Positions 45,236-54,659 of a stretch of 64,000 nt of DNA are shown one piece after another. The notes under the pieces were generated by a model. It did no database searches and had not been told where the DNA came from. It worked only from the letters and a program-made list of their open reading frames with translations. The stretch's first letter is position 1. Each line of letters starts with the position of its first letter. The stretch spans positions 42,472 through 106,471 of the forward strand of contig NZ_AGAF01000165.1 in the NCBI RefSeq assembly GCF_000224515.1. The letters run 5' to 3'. A program made the position numbers and the translations under genes. The stretch is from Desulfosporosinus sp. OT (GTDB taxonomy: Bacteria > Bacillota > Desulfitobacteriia > Desulfitobacteriales > Desulfitobacteriaceae).

Positions 45236-47593
45236 TTAGCAACCTTTTCCACAAGCAACCCAGAAACTCTTGATCGTTTTACAAATACTCCCTGGATTAG
45301 CCACATAGCGAATCGTTCCCCATTCTTCGGGAAACAGCTTCTTATACGATGTTAGAGAGAAACGCTCGTCGATTAGCAACACGATGCCCTGGTCTTCTTC
45401 CGTTCGAATTACTCGTCCCACTGCCTGTAATACCTTGTTTAGTCCAGGATACATATAAGCAAATTCGTATCCGTGTCCATTTCTTGACTCGTAGTAGGAA
45501 CGAATAATCTCCCGTTCCATGCTAATTTGAGGCAAGCCTACTCCTACAACGATTGCTCCAGAGAGTCGATCCCCTATTAGGTCGATACCTTCACCGAAGA
45601 TCCCACCCATCAGGGCAAATCCAACCAGGGTTTGAGCGGGGTTAGTAGCGAATGTTGCTAAGAACTCTTCCCGTTTCTCTTCTGCCATGCCTGAAGTTTG
45701 ACAGATCACCCTAACCTGTTGGTAATGTTCTCTAAACCTCAAATAAACCTCGTCCAGATAATCATACGATGGGAAATAAACAAGATAGTTTCCCGCTTTG
45801 TGTTCAATGGCTGTGGCGATAACTTCGACGACTTGATCATAGCTGGCGGTACGCTGCTTGAACTTGGTGGAGATACGATCATTGATAAGCAAGCAAAGAT
45901 TCGCTGCGGGAAATGGTGATGTCAACTTTAGTTTATAAGACGTTTCGTCTCCACCCAAAACGTTCATGAAGTATTCCATTGGGCTCAAGGTCGCCGAAAA
46001 CAGTACTGCTGCCCGACCTCTTCCTAAAGCTTCTTTCAAGCGCACGGAAGGATCAAGGCAAAACAGCTTCACTCGAAAATCCTCATGAACCTGCTGCAGG
46101 TAGGTGACGTATCGTTCATCATAACTGTCCGCGGTTCTAATAAAGCTCAACGCCTGGAAATACTGTTCAACAAGTTGTTCGCGCCAAACAAAAAATTGAT
46201 CATTTGTTTTAAGGAACTGTTCAACCTCTTTGACAAAGTTACGCAACGCTTGGACAAGTTTAGTTGGCGGCTCTTTTTCCACACTTTCTCCACTTCCGCT
46301 GACTTCAATGCAGCGTTTTCTCTCTTTGATCAAGGCTGAGTTAACTTTAGTCAAGCTTTTAGTCAGCCTAAGATCATCTTCTTTCGTGAGCCGTTTAAGC
46401 TTCAGCCACGACTCTTTGCCTAGCTCTGCAGAAAACATCTCCCGTGCCCGTTCAACCAAGTTGTGTGCCTCATCCACCAAAAAGGTGTACTCTCCGCCGT
46501 CGAGGAAAAATCGCCTTAAATAGACACGCGGATCAAACACATAATTATAGTCACAAATAACTACATCCGCCCAGTTCGCTAATTCTAAAGAAAATTCGAA
46601 AGGGCAAATTGAGTGCTTGTGAGCATATTCCTCGATCACCTGACGCGTCCAGGCGTCTTCTTTAAACACGTCCTCTACCGCCGCGGACGCTCGGTCGTAA
46701 TACCCTTTCGCAAAAGAACATCCCTCCGGCAAGCACACCACCTCGGGGAGAAAACACAATTTCCGTTTAGCTGTTAGGGTCAGCCGCTTAATCTTTAGAC
46801 CATCCTTTTGCAAATCATTTATGGCTTTCTCAGCAACCGTTCGGGTGATGGTTTTCGCCGTAAGATAAAAGATCTGAACTGTAAATCCCTCGGCCATAGC
46901 TTTAAGGGCCGGAAACAGGGTACCCATGGTTTTTCCGATCCCTGTAGGGGCCTGAGCAAATAGTTTTTGGCTCTGTTGAATCGTCTTGTAAACTGCTACA
47001 GCCAGCTCCCTTTGTCCAGGTCTGTACGTTCTGAAGGGGAATAGCATCAGGCGAATGCTAGCATCTCTCATGACCGACCACTCTTGCAGTTGGCGCGCCC
47101 ACATTAGATAACGTTCAACCAAACTAAGGAAGAAATCCGACAGTTCTGCCCACGAAAATCTTTTCGAGAATCTTTTCGTTTGAGCGGTATCCAGTTGAAA
47201 ATAAGTAAGCTGAATTTCCATCGTTTCTAAGCCTTCTCGTGAAGCGTACATAAAAGCATAACACTGAGCTTGGGCCCAGTGCAGGTCGCTGAATGATTCA
47301 TCAATATGACTTAAATCCAGGGAAGTCGTTTTAATTTCGTCAATACATTCGCCGGACTCTTTCTTGATGACTCCGTCGGCCCGACCCTTGATTTCCAGAG
47401 TGAGATCTTCTTGAAGATAGCTATAACTCAGCATTACTTCCGGCACATACTCCGCACCACTTATTTTCTGGATATATTGATGAGCTTTGATCCCCTCTTG
47501 GGCCCGCGAGGCTCCAATCGAACCCGGTTGCAAATCTCCGTGCCTGAGAACAAATTCGACCAGATTGCGTACCGATACTTTTATAGTTGTCAC
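45236..47593 (-). CDS. Cas4-like nuclease fused to XPD/DinG-type helicase
   Basis: A 785-residue two-part enzyme. The N-terminal 160 residues look like a PD-(D/E)xK nuclease (ASRAQEGIKAHQYIQ, then GRADGVIKK and DEIKTTS). The rest is an SF2 helicase of the Rad3/XPD/DinG group: Walker A APTGIGKT, an iron-sulfur cysteine set (about C-x5-C-x4-C and a later C) between Walker A and B, VDEAHN, LFSATL and AVGRVIRTEEDQG. It likely unwinds and cuts DNA in repair. It is monocistronic. Confidence 0.85.
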   Translation of the reverse strand: MTTIKVSVRNLVEFVLRHGDLQPGSIGASRAQEGIKAHQYIQKISGAEYVPEVMLSYSYLQEDLTLEIKGRADGVIKKESGECIDEIKTTSLDLSHIDESFSDLHWAQAQCYAFMYASREGLETMEIQLTYFQLDTAQTKRFSKRFSWAELSDFFLSLVERYLMWARQLQEWSVMRDASIRLMLFPFRTYRPGQRELAVAVYKTIQQSQKLFAQAPTGIGKTMGTLFPALKAMAEGFTVQIFYLTAKTITRTVAEKAINDLQKDGLKIKRLTLTAKRKLCFLPEVVCLPEGCSFAKGYYDRASAAVEDVFKEDAWTRQVIEEYAHKHSICPFEFSLELANWADVVICDYNYVFDPRVYLRRFFLDGGEYTFLVDEAHNLVERAREMFSAELGKESWLKLKRLTKEDDLRLTKSLTKVNSALIKERKRCIEVSGSGESVEKEPPTKLVQALRNFVKEVEQFLKTNDQFFVWREQLVEQYFQALSFIRTADSYDERYVTYLQQVHEDFRVKLFCLDPSVRLKEALGRGRAAVLFSATLSPMEYFMNVLGGDETSYKLKLTSPFPAANLCLLINDRISTKFKQRTASYDQVVEVIATAIEHKAGNYLVYFPSYDYLDEVYLRFREHYQQVRVICQTSGMAEEKREEFLATFATNPAQTLVGFALMGGIFGEGIDLIGDRLSGAIVVGVGLPQISMEREIIRSYYESRNGHGYEFAYMYPGLNKVLQAVGRVIRTEEDQGIVLLIDERFSLTSYKKLFPEEWGTIRYVANPGSICKTIKSFWVACGKGC

Positions 47594-47690
47594 TGTTCAG
47601 ATCCTTCCTGAAAAAGTTCCTCTTTCATTATAACTTAATCACATTGAAGCTGTCTTCTTGTACAGGTCGGACTTGCTGAAATGATGCTTT

Positions 47691-47729
47691 TTAACCATTT
47701 CTTAACCGTTTCTTAACAACTTCTTAACA
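47691..47729 (+). promoter_or_regulatory. PhoP-box-like array of four direct repeats
   Basis: TTAACC (47691), TTAACC (47702), TTAACA (47713) and TTAACA (47724) repeat with an exact 11-bp period (6 + 5 bases). This is the arrangement of the Bacillus PhoP box (TTAACA direct repeats with 5-bp spacing). It lies about 90 bases upstream of the acyltransferase/PAP2 pair. Candidate -10 boxes follow at CATAAAT (47737) and TATAAT (47772). Confidence 0.7.
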
Positions 47730-47817
47730 ACTTTGTCATAAATTACGAAGATTTTTGATATTTTTGGAGAGTATAATTTATAACTGTAAAAACTTTGTGA
47801 AATGAGATGAGTTTGAG

Positions 47818-49092
47818 TTGAGTTTAAGCTTTACAGCTGAAGCAACTAAAGCTAAACGACTAAAAGATACTAAATGTATTCCTCACCGACTCCTATTTTT
47901 AGACCAAACCCGTGGTTTAATTATGGTTTTTATGGCGCTAGATCACGCCCTGTTTTTTTGGAGCAGTGGGCGTATGAATAATGAAGGATTACCGCTTTTG
48001 CTTAATGGTACAGTAACCTTTAATCCCCTTGGAAGTTCGAATATTATTGCTTTTCTGGTTATGTTCTTGTCCAATCTTTGCGCACCTGGTTTTCTATTTA
48101 TAGCCGGTTATGTTTTAGCGTTATCCATAAAAAAGCGTGAACTGAAGGGTATTTCCAATTGGAATATTAACTATTATTTATGGCAGCGGGGAATGTTATT
48201 AATATTATTCGAACTCTTCATTGCTTCTCCGGCCTTTAATCTCCCTTTATTTATGCAAGCTAAATCGTTTTCTGTACTTACTGTAGGAACTTTTTTTTCA
48301 TTTAGTGTTTTATCTACTATTGGAATCGGTTTCTTCATCCTTATATTGGGACGCCATATTTCTCCTTGGAAACTTTTCGGATTATCTGCGGTTCTCTATT
48401 TATTAACGCAATGGTTCATTCCGACTCTTACCCATAACTTCCCACTGCAAACAGCGCCAGCACAGACTTGGCAGGCTATTCTGGTTTCACCGGTTCCCTT
48501 TTCACCGCGCCTGCTTGTGAATAATAACTTTCCCGTTATTCCCTGGTTTTTTGCGATGACCCTTGGTTGGCTGTACGGACATACATATTCGGAAGAGCAA
48601 GGCATTGCTTACGAAGCAAAAAGGTTTGCCGTCTCCGGTTTAAGTAGTTTAGCTCTTTTCTTTATTTTTCGGTTCTCTAGGATAGGCGATTACCTTCTTC
48701 CAGATGGTACTTTTCTAGGATTTTTTGGACTTTCTAAATACCCTCCTAGTCCAGACTATTTTCTTCTTTATTTAGGTCTTATTTTCTTATTGCTGTTTCT
48801 ATTTTTTAAGCTACCAGAAACATCAAGAATCGCTGGAATATTAGCAACCTTTGGTAGGGTTCCACTTTTCTTCTACAATACTCATCTTTGGCTTTATGCT
48901 GCTGTACCAGCAATACTCTCCAGTTTTAATGGGTATTCGCTGGCCTTTGGAGTTGTTATCTGGCTTTTAGGTTTGTTAATCCTTTATCCTCTCTGTCATT
49001 GGTATTTGAGCTGGCGAGCGACGATCAAAACTCGTTCATCGCTCAAAACCCATTCATCTAACATAGATATCCACTCAGAAAGGACTGAATAG
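47818..49092 (+). CDS. DUF1624-type membrane acyltransferase-like protein
   Basis: A 424-residue protein with about ten membrane helices. RLLFLDQTRGLIMVFMALDHALFFW at the N-terminus and RVPLFFYNTHLW late in the protein are typical of the DUF1624/heparan-alpha-glucosaminide acetyltransferase-like family, which may move acyl groups across the membrane. The start is a TTG at 47818 with a poor ribosome-binding site; no better start is visible. The PAP2 gene begins directly after its stop. The PhoP-like box upstream suggests a phosphate-limitation role. Confidence 0.75.
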   Translation: MSLSFTAEATKAKRLKDTKCIPHRLLFLDQTRGLIMVFMALDHALFFWSSGRMNNEGLPLLLNGTVTFNPLGSSNIIAFLVMFLSNLCAPGFLFIAGYVLALSIKKRELKGISNWNINYYLWQRGMLLILFELFIASPAFNLPLFMQAKSFSVLTVGTFFSFSVLSTIGIGFFILILGRHISPWKLFGLSAVLYLLTQWFIPTLTHNFPLQTAPAQTWQAILVSPVPFSPRLLVNNNFPVIPWFFAMTLGWLYGHTYSEEQGIAYEAKRFAVSGLSSLALFFIFRFSRIGDYLLPDGTFLGFFGLSKYPPSPDYFLLYLGLIFLLLFLFFKLPETSRIAGILATFGRVPLFFYNTHLWLYAAVPAILSSFNGYSLAFGVVIWLLGLLILYPLCHWYLSWRATIKTRSSLKTHSSNIDIHSERTE

Positions 49093-50037
49093 ATGATCTC
49101 TTCCATGGACTTTAAAGCCATTAAAGCTTTCGAATGGCCTAAAAAAAACTTTTTTCAATTGTGCCTGATGGCAATTGTTTTATACTTTATTTTCGCGCCA
49201 TACCGTTCTTCCCATTACTCTTATCTTTTACTAGTAGTAACCTTTTGGAGATTAAAACATGATCGCCAGCCAGTTTCTTGGAAACATTTCTTATGGCTTG
49301 GGCTTCCGTTAGTAATTTTTCCGATTTTAATGTGGCAATACTTTCCACCCTTTTGGAATAAGGTTGTTTATTGGCAATTGGGTACTCAGACCCACCTGTT
49401 CGATTTGGACAACCTCTTTAGAGCCATACCTGGCAACGACGGTTGGATGTTCAGAGTGATCCAGACCCCTTGGCTGACAAGTTATTTCCGCTGGATTTAT
49501 GCTAATGGATTCACGCTTCCCGTACTTATACCCATCTTCCGTTCCTTTCTAGCTAAGGATTCTCTAAAGATGATCCGTTATAGTTTATCGTCTCATATCT
49601 TACAATTCGTTTTAATTTTCCCTTTCTATCTCACGATTCACGTTAATGAAGTCTGGTATGTTCTAGGTCACCCTGATGGAATGGGTCGTAATCTTTCGGC
49701 AGCTGATGCAGCTGTGGTTGTTGTTAATTGTTTTCCTTCCATGCATACTTCGATAGCCTTCGCTATGCTCTTGCTGGCCTGGAGAGAAAAAGATCAACTA
49801 TTCCGCTGGGTTTGGACACTGTTTTGTCTGTCAATCATTTATTCCACTCTTTATCTTGAAATCCATTGGATTACCGATGTTATCGCTGGAATTATCTTGG
49901 CCCTTGCTGCAGTTAGACTTGGGGACTGGATTATTGCGAATACACGGGCCCAGGTTCTCGCCTTTAGGGATCAATTCTTCCCTCAAGGCCAGACCTCCAC
50001 GCGTTTAGGCAGAATTATGCAACCTAAAAGACCCTAA
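49093..50037 (+). CDS. PAP2-superfamily membrane phosphatase/transferase
   Basis: A 314-residue protein with about six membrane helices and PAP2 motifs: CFPSMHTSIAF (about 212-222; catalytic PSMH) and EIHWITDVIAGI (about 256-267; HxxxD). The classical first motif KxxxxxxRP is not obvious, which fits the Aur1/inositolphosphotransferase-like PAP2_3 branch. It begins at ATG directly after the acyltransferase stop, so the two are co-transcribed. It may cleave or transfer lipid phosphate head groups; the substrate is not known. Confidence 0.82.
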   Translation: MISSMDFKAIKAFEWPKKNFFQLCLMAIVLYFIFAPYRSSHYSYLLLVVTFWRLKHDRQPVSWKHFLWLGLPLVIFPILMWQYFPPFWNKVVYWQLGTQTHLFDLDNLFRAIPGNDGWMFRVIQTPWLTSYFRWIYANGFTLPVLIPIFRSFLAKDSLKMIRYSLSSHILQFVLIFPFYLTIHVNEVWYVLGHPDGMGRNLSAADAAVVVVNCFPSMHTSIAFAMLLLAWREKDQLFRWVWTLFCLSIIYSTLYLEIHWITDVIAGIILALAAVRLGDWIIANTRAQVLAFRDQFFPQGQTSTRLGRIMQPKRP

Positions 50038-50172
50038 ATACTACAGATATTTCGCTGATGTTGTTCATCACGAAAACTTTATCCAATAGTATTCAACTTC
50101 TGTCTACAGGAATGAAGAAAGTTTCGATTTGGATTAGGAACTTAATCAAAATTAGATCTTAGTAGGGAATTG

Positions 50173-50240
50173 ACCCCCAAAAAGGGGCTGCCTTTCGTGA
50201 TGTCGTAGACATCACGAAAAGGCAGCCCCTTTTTGAGGGT
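50173..50240. terminator. Very long bidirectional hairpin
   Basis: Two arms of about 32 bases with one substitution and one one-base indel pair across a 3-base loop (GTA). It lies between the convergent PAP2 and small hypothetical genes. T-rich runs lie within the arms. Confidence 0.8.
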
Positions 50241-50256
50241 CTAGGATAAATGCATC

Positions 50257-50442
50257 CTACTTTGACTTTGTTAAGCGTGGCAAGTTCCAGAATTCCTTCT
50301 TGAGCGGAACTTCATAAGTAATCTTCGTATAAAGTTCTTTATCATAGGTTTGGCCCTTTAAAAGATCAACTAGAAAACGCTCACCATTACTTTTATTTTC
50401 AATAACGACCATACGACTAGGATTGCTCTGTGGTCTTTCCAA
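50257..50442 (-). CDS. Small hypothetical protein
   Basis: A 61-residue soluble protein from TTG 50442, eight bases after AAAGGAG. The core MVVIENKSNGERFLVDLLKG looks like a small beta-rich domain; a basic C-terminus follows. No family recognised. Single gene, ended by the long hairpin at 50173-50240. Confidence 0.65.
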   Translation of the reverse strand: MERPQSNPSRMVVIENKSNGERFLVDLLKGQTYDKELYTKITYEVPLKKEFWNLPRLTKSK

Positions 50443-50564
50443 TCTAAAATCTCCTTTGATTTTTTATTGTTATTTTAGCCATTCCTTTGTTATTCTATAA
50501 ATTCAAAGCGAATTCCTGCTATTTATTCACTGTAAAGGTCTAGAAGTTTTATCCCAGAAAATGA

Positions 50565-50584
50565 GGTGTGATTTTTGTCACACC
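50565..50584 (+). promoter_or_regulatory. CRP/FNR-type palindrome upstream of hcp
   Basis: GGTGTGATTTTTGTCACACC is a palindrome with perfect 7-bp arms that contains TGTGA-N6-TCACA, the form used by CRP/FNR-family regulators. It lies about 105 bases upstream of hcp. A CTATAC -10-like box near 50608 would put the site close to the usual activator position. Confidence 0.7.
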
Positions 50585-50688
50585 AAAAGATCTCCTTAAT
50601 CACAACTCTATACGACGATTTGACTTAAACTAAGCTTAGTCAACTTGAGTTAAGCAAAATTTAAATAAAAATTTAGGGGGATATAAAA

Positions 50689-52332
50689 ATGAGTATGTTT
50701 TGTTATCAATGTCAGGAAACAGCCAAAGGAACCGGTTGCACAATCAAAGGTGTATGCGGAAAAACCGAAAATGTTGCTAATTTACAAGACCTTCTGATCT
50801 ACACTTTAAAAGGGATCTCCATTTATGCGGTTCAAGCGCGTGCACTGAATATTGTCCGTCCGACAATTGATAAATTCATCATGGAAAGTCTCTTTATTAC
50901 GATTACAAATGCTAACTTCGATCGGAGTCGTTTTGTGGGCCGGATCCAAGAAGGTTTAATCTTACGCGAAGAACTTAAACAAGACATCCTTAAAGCCGGT
51001 GGCACAATCCCCATTAACTTACATGATGCAGCAACTTGGACAGCAACTGCAGATGAGTTCGAAAAGAAAGCAACTCTCGTTGGGATCTTGACCACGGAAA
51101 ACGAAGATGTTCGTTCATTAAGACAATTACTGACCTACGGTTTAAAAGGGATTGCCGCTTACGCAGAGCATGCGTATACTCTAGCATACAAAGAAGAAGG
51201 TATCTTCGCTTTCATTGAGAAAGCCTTGGCAGCCACACTCGATGATACGCTCGCGGTCGGTGAACTCGTTGCCTTGGTCTTGGAAGCAGGAAAATATGGC
51301 GTTGATGTGATGGCACTTCTCGATAAAGCTAACACCTCTACCTATGGTAACCCTGAACTCACTAAAGTAAACATTGGGGTTAGAAACAATCCAGCTATTC
51401 TGATCAGTGGCCACGATCTGAAAGACCTTGAGGAATTGCTTATCCAAACAGAAGGTACTGGCGTGGATGTCTATACCCACGGTGAAATGCTCCCCGCCCA
51501 CTACTATCCTGCTTTTAAGAAATATGATCACTTCGTCGGTAACTACGGCAACGCTTGGTATAAACAAGATAAAGAGTTTGATTCCTTTAACGGCCCGATT
51601 TTCTTGACAACCAACTGCCTTGTACCTCCTAAAGATTCCTACAAGGATCGCATTTATACAACTGGTGTTGTTGGCTTTGAAGGGGTTAAGCACATCGCTG
51701 ACCGCGTAGATGGAAAGGCAAAGGATTTCTCTGAACTCATCAAACATGCCAAGAAATGCCCTGCCCCAACTGAAATTGAAACTGGCGAAATTGTCGGAGG
51801 ATTTGCCCATAATCAAGTTATGGCGCTGGCTGATAAAGTCGTGGATGCTGTTAAAACTGGAGCCATTAAACGTTTCTTCGTCATGGCTGGTTGTGACGGT
51901 CGCATGAAGAGTCGTGACTACTACACTAATTTCGCCGAAGCATTGCCTAAAGACACAGTGATCCTCACGGCTGGATGTGCGAAATACAAATATAATAAAC
52001 TTAACTTGGGAGACATTGGGGGTATTCCGAGAGTACTCGATGCTGGACAATGTAATGATTCCTATTCCTTAGCTGTTATCGCCCTGAAACTAAAAGAAGT
52101 TTTTGGCCTAGAGGATGTCAATCAACTTCCAATTTCCTATAACATCGCTTGGTATGAGCAAAAGGCTGTTATCGTCTTACTTGCCCTTCTTCACTTGGGC
52201 GTGAAAAATATTCACTTAGGACCGACACTTCCTGCCTTTTTATCCCCCAACGTAGTTAAAGTCTTGGTTGACAACTTCGGAATTGCTGGGGTAACTAACG
52301 TTGAAGACGATCTCAAATTGTTCATGGCCTAA
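50689..52332 (+). CDS. hcp: Hybrid cluster protein / hydroxylamine reductase
   Basis: A 547-residue redox enzyme with an N-terminal cubane-cluster motif [20 protein letters not shown] (C-x2-C-x8-C-x5-C) and hybrid-cluster ligands further on ([45 protein letters not shown]). Hcp reduces hydroxylamine in vitro and acts in nitric oxide and nitrosative stress in anaerobes. Length is typical. The gene is single, with AGGGGG before the ATG, and an FNR-type palindrome upstream. Confidence 0.97.
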   Translation: MSMFCYQCQETAKGTGCTIKGVCGKTENVANLQDLLIYTLKGISIYAVQARALNIVRPTIDKFIMESLFITITNANFDRSRFVGRIQEGLILREELKQDILKAGGTIPINLHDAATWTATADEFEKKATLVGILTTENEDVRSLRQLLTYGLKGIAAYAEHAYTLAYKEEGIFAFIEKALAATLDDTLAVGELVALVLEAGKYGVDVMALLDKANTSTYGNPELTKVNIGVRNNPAILISGHDLKDLEELLIQTEGTGVDVYTHGEMLPAHYYPAFKKYDHFVGNYGNAWYKQDKEFDSFNGPIFLTTNCLVPPKDSYKDRIYTTGVVGFEGVKHIADRVDGKAKDFSELIKHAKKCPAPTEIETGEIVGGFAHNQVMALADKVVDAVKTGAIKRFFVMAGCDGRMKSRDYYTNFAEALPKDTVILTAGCAKYKYNKLNLGDIGGIPRVLDAGQCNDSYSLAVIALKLKEVFGLEDVNQLPISYNIAWYEQKAVIVLLALLHLGVKNIHLGPTLPAFLSPNVVKVLVDNFGIAGVTNVEDDLKLFMA

Positions 52333-52374
52333 GATTAATACCCCATTCTGAACAAGATCTATACCAAAAACGAA

Positions 52375-52416
52375 GAGAGAAGCCCTAAACATTGTGGGCT
52401 TCTCTCTTGTTTTTTG
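52375..52416 (+). terminator. Terminator of hcp
   Basis: GAGAGAAGCCC (52375-52385) pairs perfectly with GGGCTTCTCTC (52396-52406), followed by TTGTTTTTT. Confidence 0.92.
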
Positions 52417-52576
52417 GTGGATTTATTTTAATGCTTGACTTCAATTAATCTCATCTGCTGTTGAATGATAAAAAGCTAAAACAGTGGTTATACTTTAATA
52501 TCGCTGCAATTACAGGAAGCTAACTACTTCCCCAATATTGACAGATAATCCATAACTAAATGAAGAGGTGTTTTTA

Positions 52577-52888
52577 ATGTTTACAGACAAGGTTTTAACT
52601 TGCAGAGACTGTGGTCGGGAATTTATTTTCTCGGCGTCAGAACAGGATTTCTTCGCTGAAAAGGGGTTTACCAATGAACCTGGAAGATGCCCTGAATGTC
52701 GCGCGGCTAAGAAAGCCCAAAACCGACCTTCTGGCGGAGGATATAATAACTACCGTACAGAGCGCCAAATGTATCCAGCCGTCTGCGCTGAATGCGGCAA
52801 AGAAACGACAGTACCTTTCCAGCCATCAGGTGATAAACCTGTGTATTGCCGAGAATGCTTCCATCCTACTCCGCGCAACAATTGGTAA
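52577..52888 (+). CDS. CxxC zinc-ribbon protein
   Basis: About 103 residues from the ATG at 52577 (GAAGAGGTG upstream). Two zinc sites are visible: CRDCG..CPECR (about 9-42) and CAECGK..CRECF (about 71-96), each with two CxxC knuckles. The linker is Arg/Gly/Tyr-rich. This matches the small 'probable zinc-binding' (CxxCxxC, zf-trcl-like) family found in many anaerobes. A nucleic-acid or protein-binding role is likely but unproven. Confidence 0.82.
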   Translation: MFTDKVLTCRDCGREFIFSASEQDFFAEKGFTNEPGRCPECRAAKKAQNRPSGGGYNNYRTERQMYPAVCAECGKETTVPFQPSGDKPVYCRECFHPTPRNNW

Positions 52889-52900
52889 GCTTTCTTGAAG

Positions 52901-52935
52901 AAAACCTCATCGGTCACTTCCGGTGGGGTTTTCCA
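52901..52935. terminator. Terminator between convergent small genes
   Basis: A 12- to 13-bp stem (AAAACCTCATCGG with CCGGTGGGGTTTT, G-U pairs allowed) with a 6-base loop, followed by TTCCATTT. It serves the zinc-ribbon gene and possibly the opposing small membrane protein. Confidence 0.8.
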
Positions 52936-52949
52936 TTTACCCTAACCCT

Positions 52950-53114
52950 TCACTTAATCCTACGCAACTTTGTTTGCCTCTCAGGTTTTGACAAAGGATA
53001 CGATTTGGGTATTTTGGTTTTCCTTCTTCCCTCTGATCTAAGACGCCGTTTTCCCGACCAATAGCCAAATAATACTATAATCACCAAAGCAATAATTATC
53101 GGCAAATAGCTCAT
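52950..53114 (-). CDS. Small single-helix membrane protein
   Basis: About 54 residues from the ATG at 53114 (AAGGGTG upstream). One membrane helix (residues 3-19, YLPIIIALVIIVLFGYW) is followed by a very basic cytoplasmic tail (GKRRLRSEGRRKTKIPKSY). No family is recognisable. Confidence 0.55.
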   Translation of the reverse strand: MSYLPIIIALVIIVLFGYWSGKRRLRSEGRRKTKIPKSYPLSKPERQTKLRRIK

Positions 53115-53382
53115 ATGCACACACCCTTCTAAACCGTACAAGAGGATTCGAATTCTTGCAAATGCCTTTTAACGACCTTTGCCAAAGCAAATCTTACGTT
53201 TGTATTCAAACTATCATTCCCAGCAATATATTGTCAACGCTAACTGAAGAGTCTCGTTTCTCATAATCTAGCTTTGAGCTTCAGCCTCTTGGATATACTT
53301 CCTTAATTTAACTCGATTAAATATAGGCCAATTCCGTAGAATAGTAACTGAAACATATCTCTGAGCGTAAAGGAGACAATAA

Positions 53383-54141
53383 ATGAAACGAAGTAAAGTA
53401 TTTTTCACAATCATTCTGGCAACCATTCTAATTTTGATAGCTTCCCCCACCCTAATTAATGCCCAAACTCAATTTAACCGTACCAATGTACCAGCGAAGA
53501 TCTCCATTACCACTTCTGCAGCCAATGTAAGATCGGGCCCAGGTACAAATTTCTTTAAAGTTGGTTTAGTATACCGGGGTCAGATTATTGAGTGTCTTGG
53601 TAAACTTGGAACATGGTGGGTTGTTCATTTGCCAAATGATGTCGTGGGCTTAATCTCCGGAGATCTGGCCAAAGCCTACTATCCAGCAGCCGCTCCAGCT
53701 CCGACTCCCACTCCAACGCCGGCTCCGTCACCAAGTCCTACCCCTTCACAGGTCCAACTTACGACTGATCAGCAACATATGCTTGACCTGATCAATCAAG
53801 AACGTTCTAAAGCAGGTGTGGTACAATTAAAAATCGACCCTCAGTTGCAAAAGATGGCTCAAACAAAATCGGATGAGATGGTCGCAAAGTCATATTTCAG
53901 CCACACTTCACCTACTTATGGTTCCCCCTTTGACATGATGAAAACATTTGGGATTAAATATACTTCAGCGGGCGAGAATATAGCCGGAAATTCATCGGTC
54001 GATGCGGCACATACAGCTCTAATGAATGACCCTCCTCACAAAGAGAATATCCTAAATTCTTCTTTCAACTACATTGGTATTGGGATTACTACCAGCCCTG
54101 CTTACGGGAAAATATTCGTGCAAGACTTTATTGGACGATAG
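53383..54141 (+). CDS. Secreted SH3b-CAP (YkwD-like) protein
   Basis: A 252-residue exported protein. A signal peptide (1-26), an SH3b domain (about 40-100; NVRSGPGTNFFKVG), a Pro/Thr/Ala linker (about 105-123, PAPTPTPTP) and a CAP/SCP domain (about 128-252; HMLDLINQERSKAG, YFSHTSPTYGSPF, AGENIAG, HKENILNSSFNYIGIG). The CAP cavity residues H, E and H are all present. The protein likely binds the cell wall through SH3b. CAP proteins of this kind occur in sporulation and envelope contexts; the activity is unknown. Confidence 0.92.
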   Translation: MKRSKVFFTIILATILILIASPTLINAQTQFNRTNVPAKISITTSAANVRSGPGTNFFKVGLVYRGQIIECLGKLGTWWVVHLPNDVVGLISGDLAKAYYPAAAPAPTPTPTPAPSPSPTPSQVQLTTDQQHMLDLINQERSKAGVVQLKIDPQLQKMAQTKSDEMVAKSYFSHTSPTYGSPFDMMKTFGIKYTSAGENIAGNSSVDAAHTALMNDPPHKENILNSSFNYIGIGITTSPAYGKIFVQDFIGR

Positions 54142-54150
54142 GGGCAATTA

Positions 54151-54191
54151 GAAACAAGGCTTGAATTTATTATATTCAGCCTTGTTTCTAC
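54151..54191 (+). terminator. Terminator of CAP-protein gene
   Basis: GAAACAAGGCTTGAA pairs with TTCAGCCTTGTTTC around a 9-base loop, 10 bases after the stop codon. Confidence 0.85.
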
Positions 54192-54208
54192 CTTTCAACT
54201 TTATAAAG

Positions 54209-54251
54209 AAATAGAGGCTACATGCGTTTTTTGCATAAATAGCTTCTATTT
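54209..54251. terminator. Terminator of MazG-like gene
   Basis: AAATAGAGGCTA pairs with TAGCTTCTATTT, directly after the MazG-like stop codon. The loop holds a GCGTTTTTTGC element. Confidence 0.7.
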
Positions 54252-54593
54252 TTAATCACAATAACCCTTATCCCGTAATTTTGTTATATGTTCTTTTAAA
54301 ATAGCTTCCAAATCTATACCATATTGCTCTTCCAGGACAAACATCATTGTCACAGCTGTCTGAGCTACATCTACTAATTCGCGGGCCACCATCTGCATGG
54401 CTTCTTCTTCTTCCAGGCGTTGTCGTTCCCCACTCAGTCCTCTAAGCTTACCTATAGCTTGAGCTAACTCTCCGGATTCTTCCATAATCTTCAGTGCTGT
54501 ACTTTCCAAGGAAGGACTTAAGCGGTTCAAGCGAGGAAGTGTCACGGTCTTGGAAACGTGCTGGTCCTCGCCTAATTTATTTTTTGGATTCAT
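54252..54593 (-). CDS. MazG-like nucleotide pyrophosphohydrolase
   Basis: A 113-residue all-alpha protein of the MazG-like family. Metal-binding acidic motifs are visible as KIMEESGELAQAIGK (E-x-x-E) and ARELVDVAQTAVTM (E-x-x-D). It may hydrolyse non-canonical nucleoside triphosphates. An extended -10 promoter (TGCTATAAT) lies at about 54645-54653, followed by GGGGGAATAGG before the ATG. Confidence 0.85.
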   Translation of the reverse strand: MNPKNKLGEDQHVSKTVTLPRLNRLSPSLESTALKIMEESGELAQAIGKLRGLSGERQRLEEEEAMQMVARELVDVAQTAVTMMFVLEEQYGIDLEAILKEHITKLRDKGYCD

Positions 54594-54659
54594 TTTTCCT
54601 ATTCCCCCTGATTTTATGATTATCCATGAATTACTAAATTTTAAGTAATTATAGCATTC

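Noticed and set aside
51181-52050. 289-residue minus-strand ORF opposite hcp
   Set aside because: It is antisense to the well-conserved hcp gene, has no ribosome-binding site and resembles no protein.
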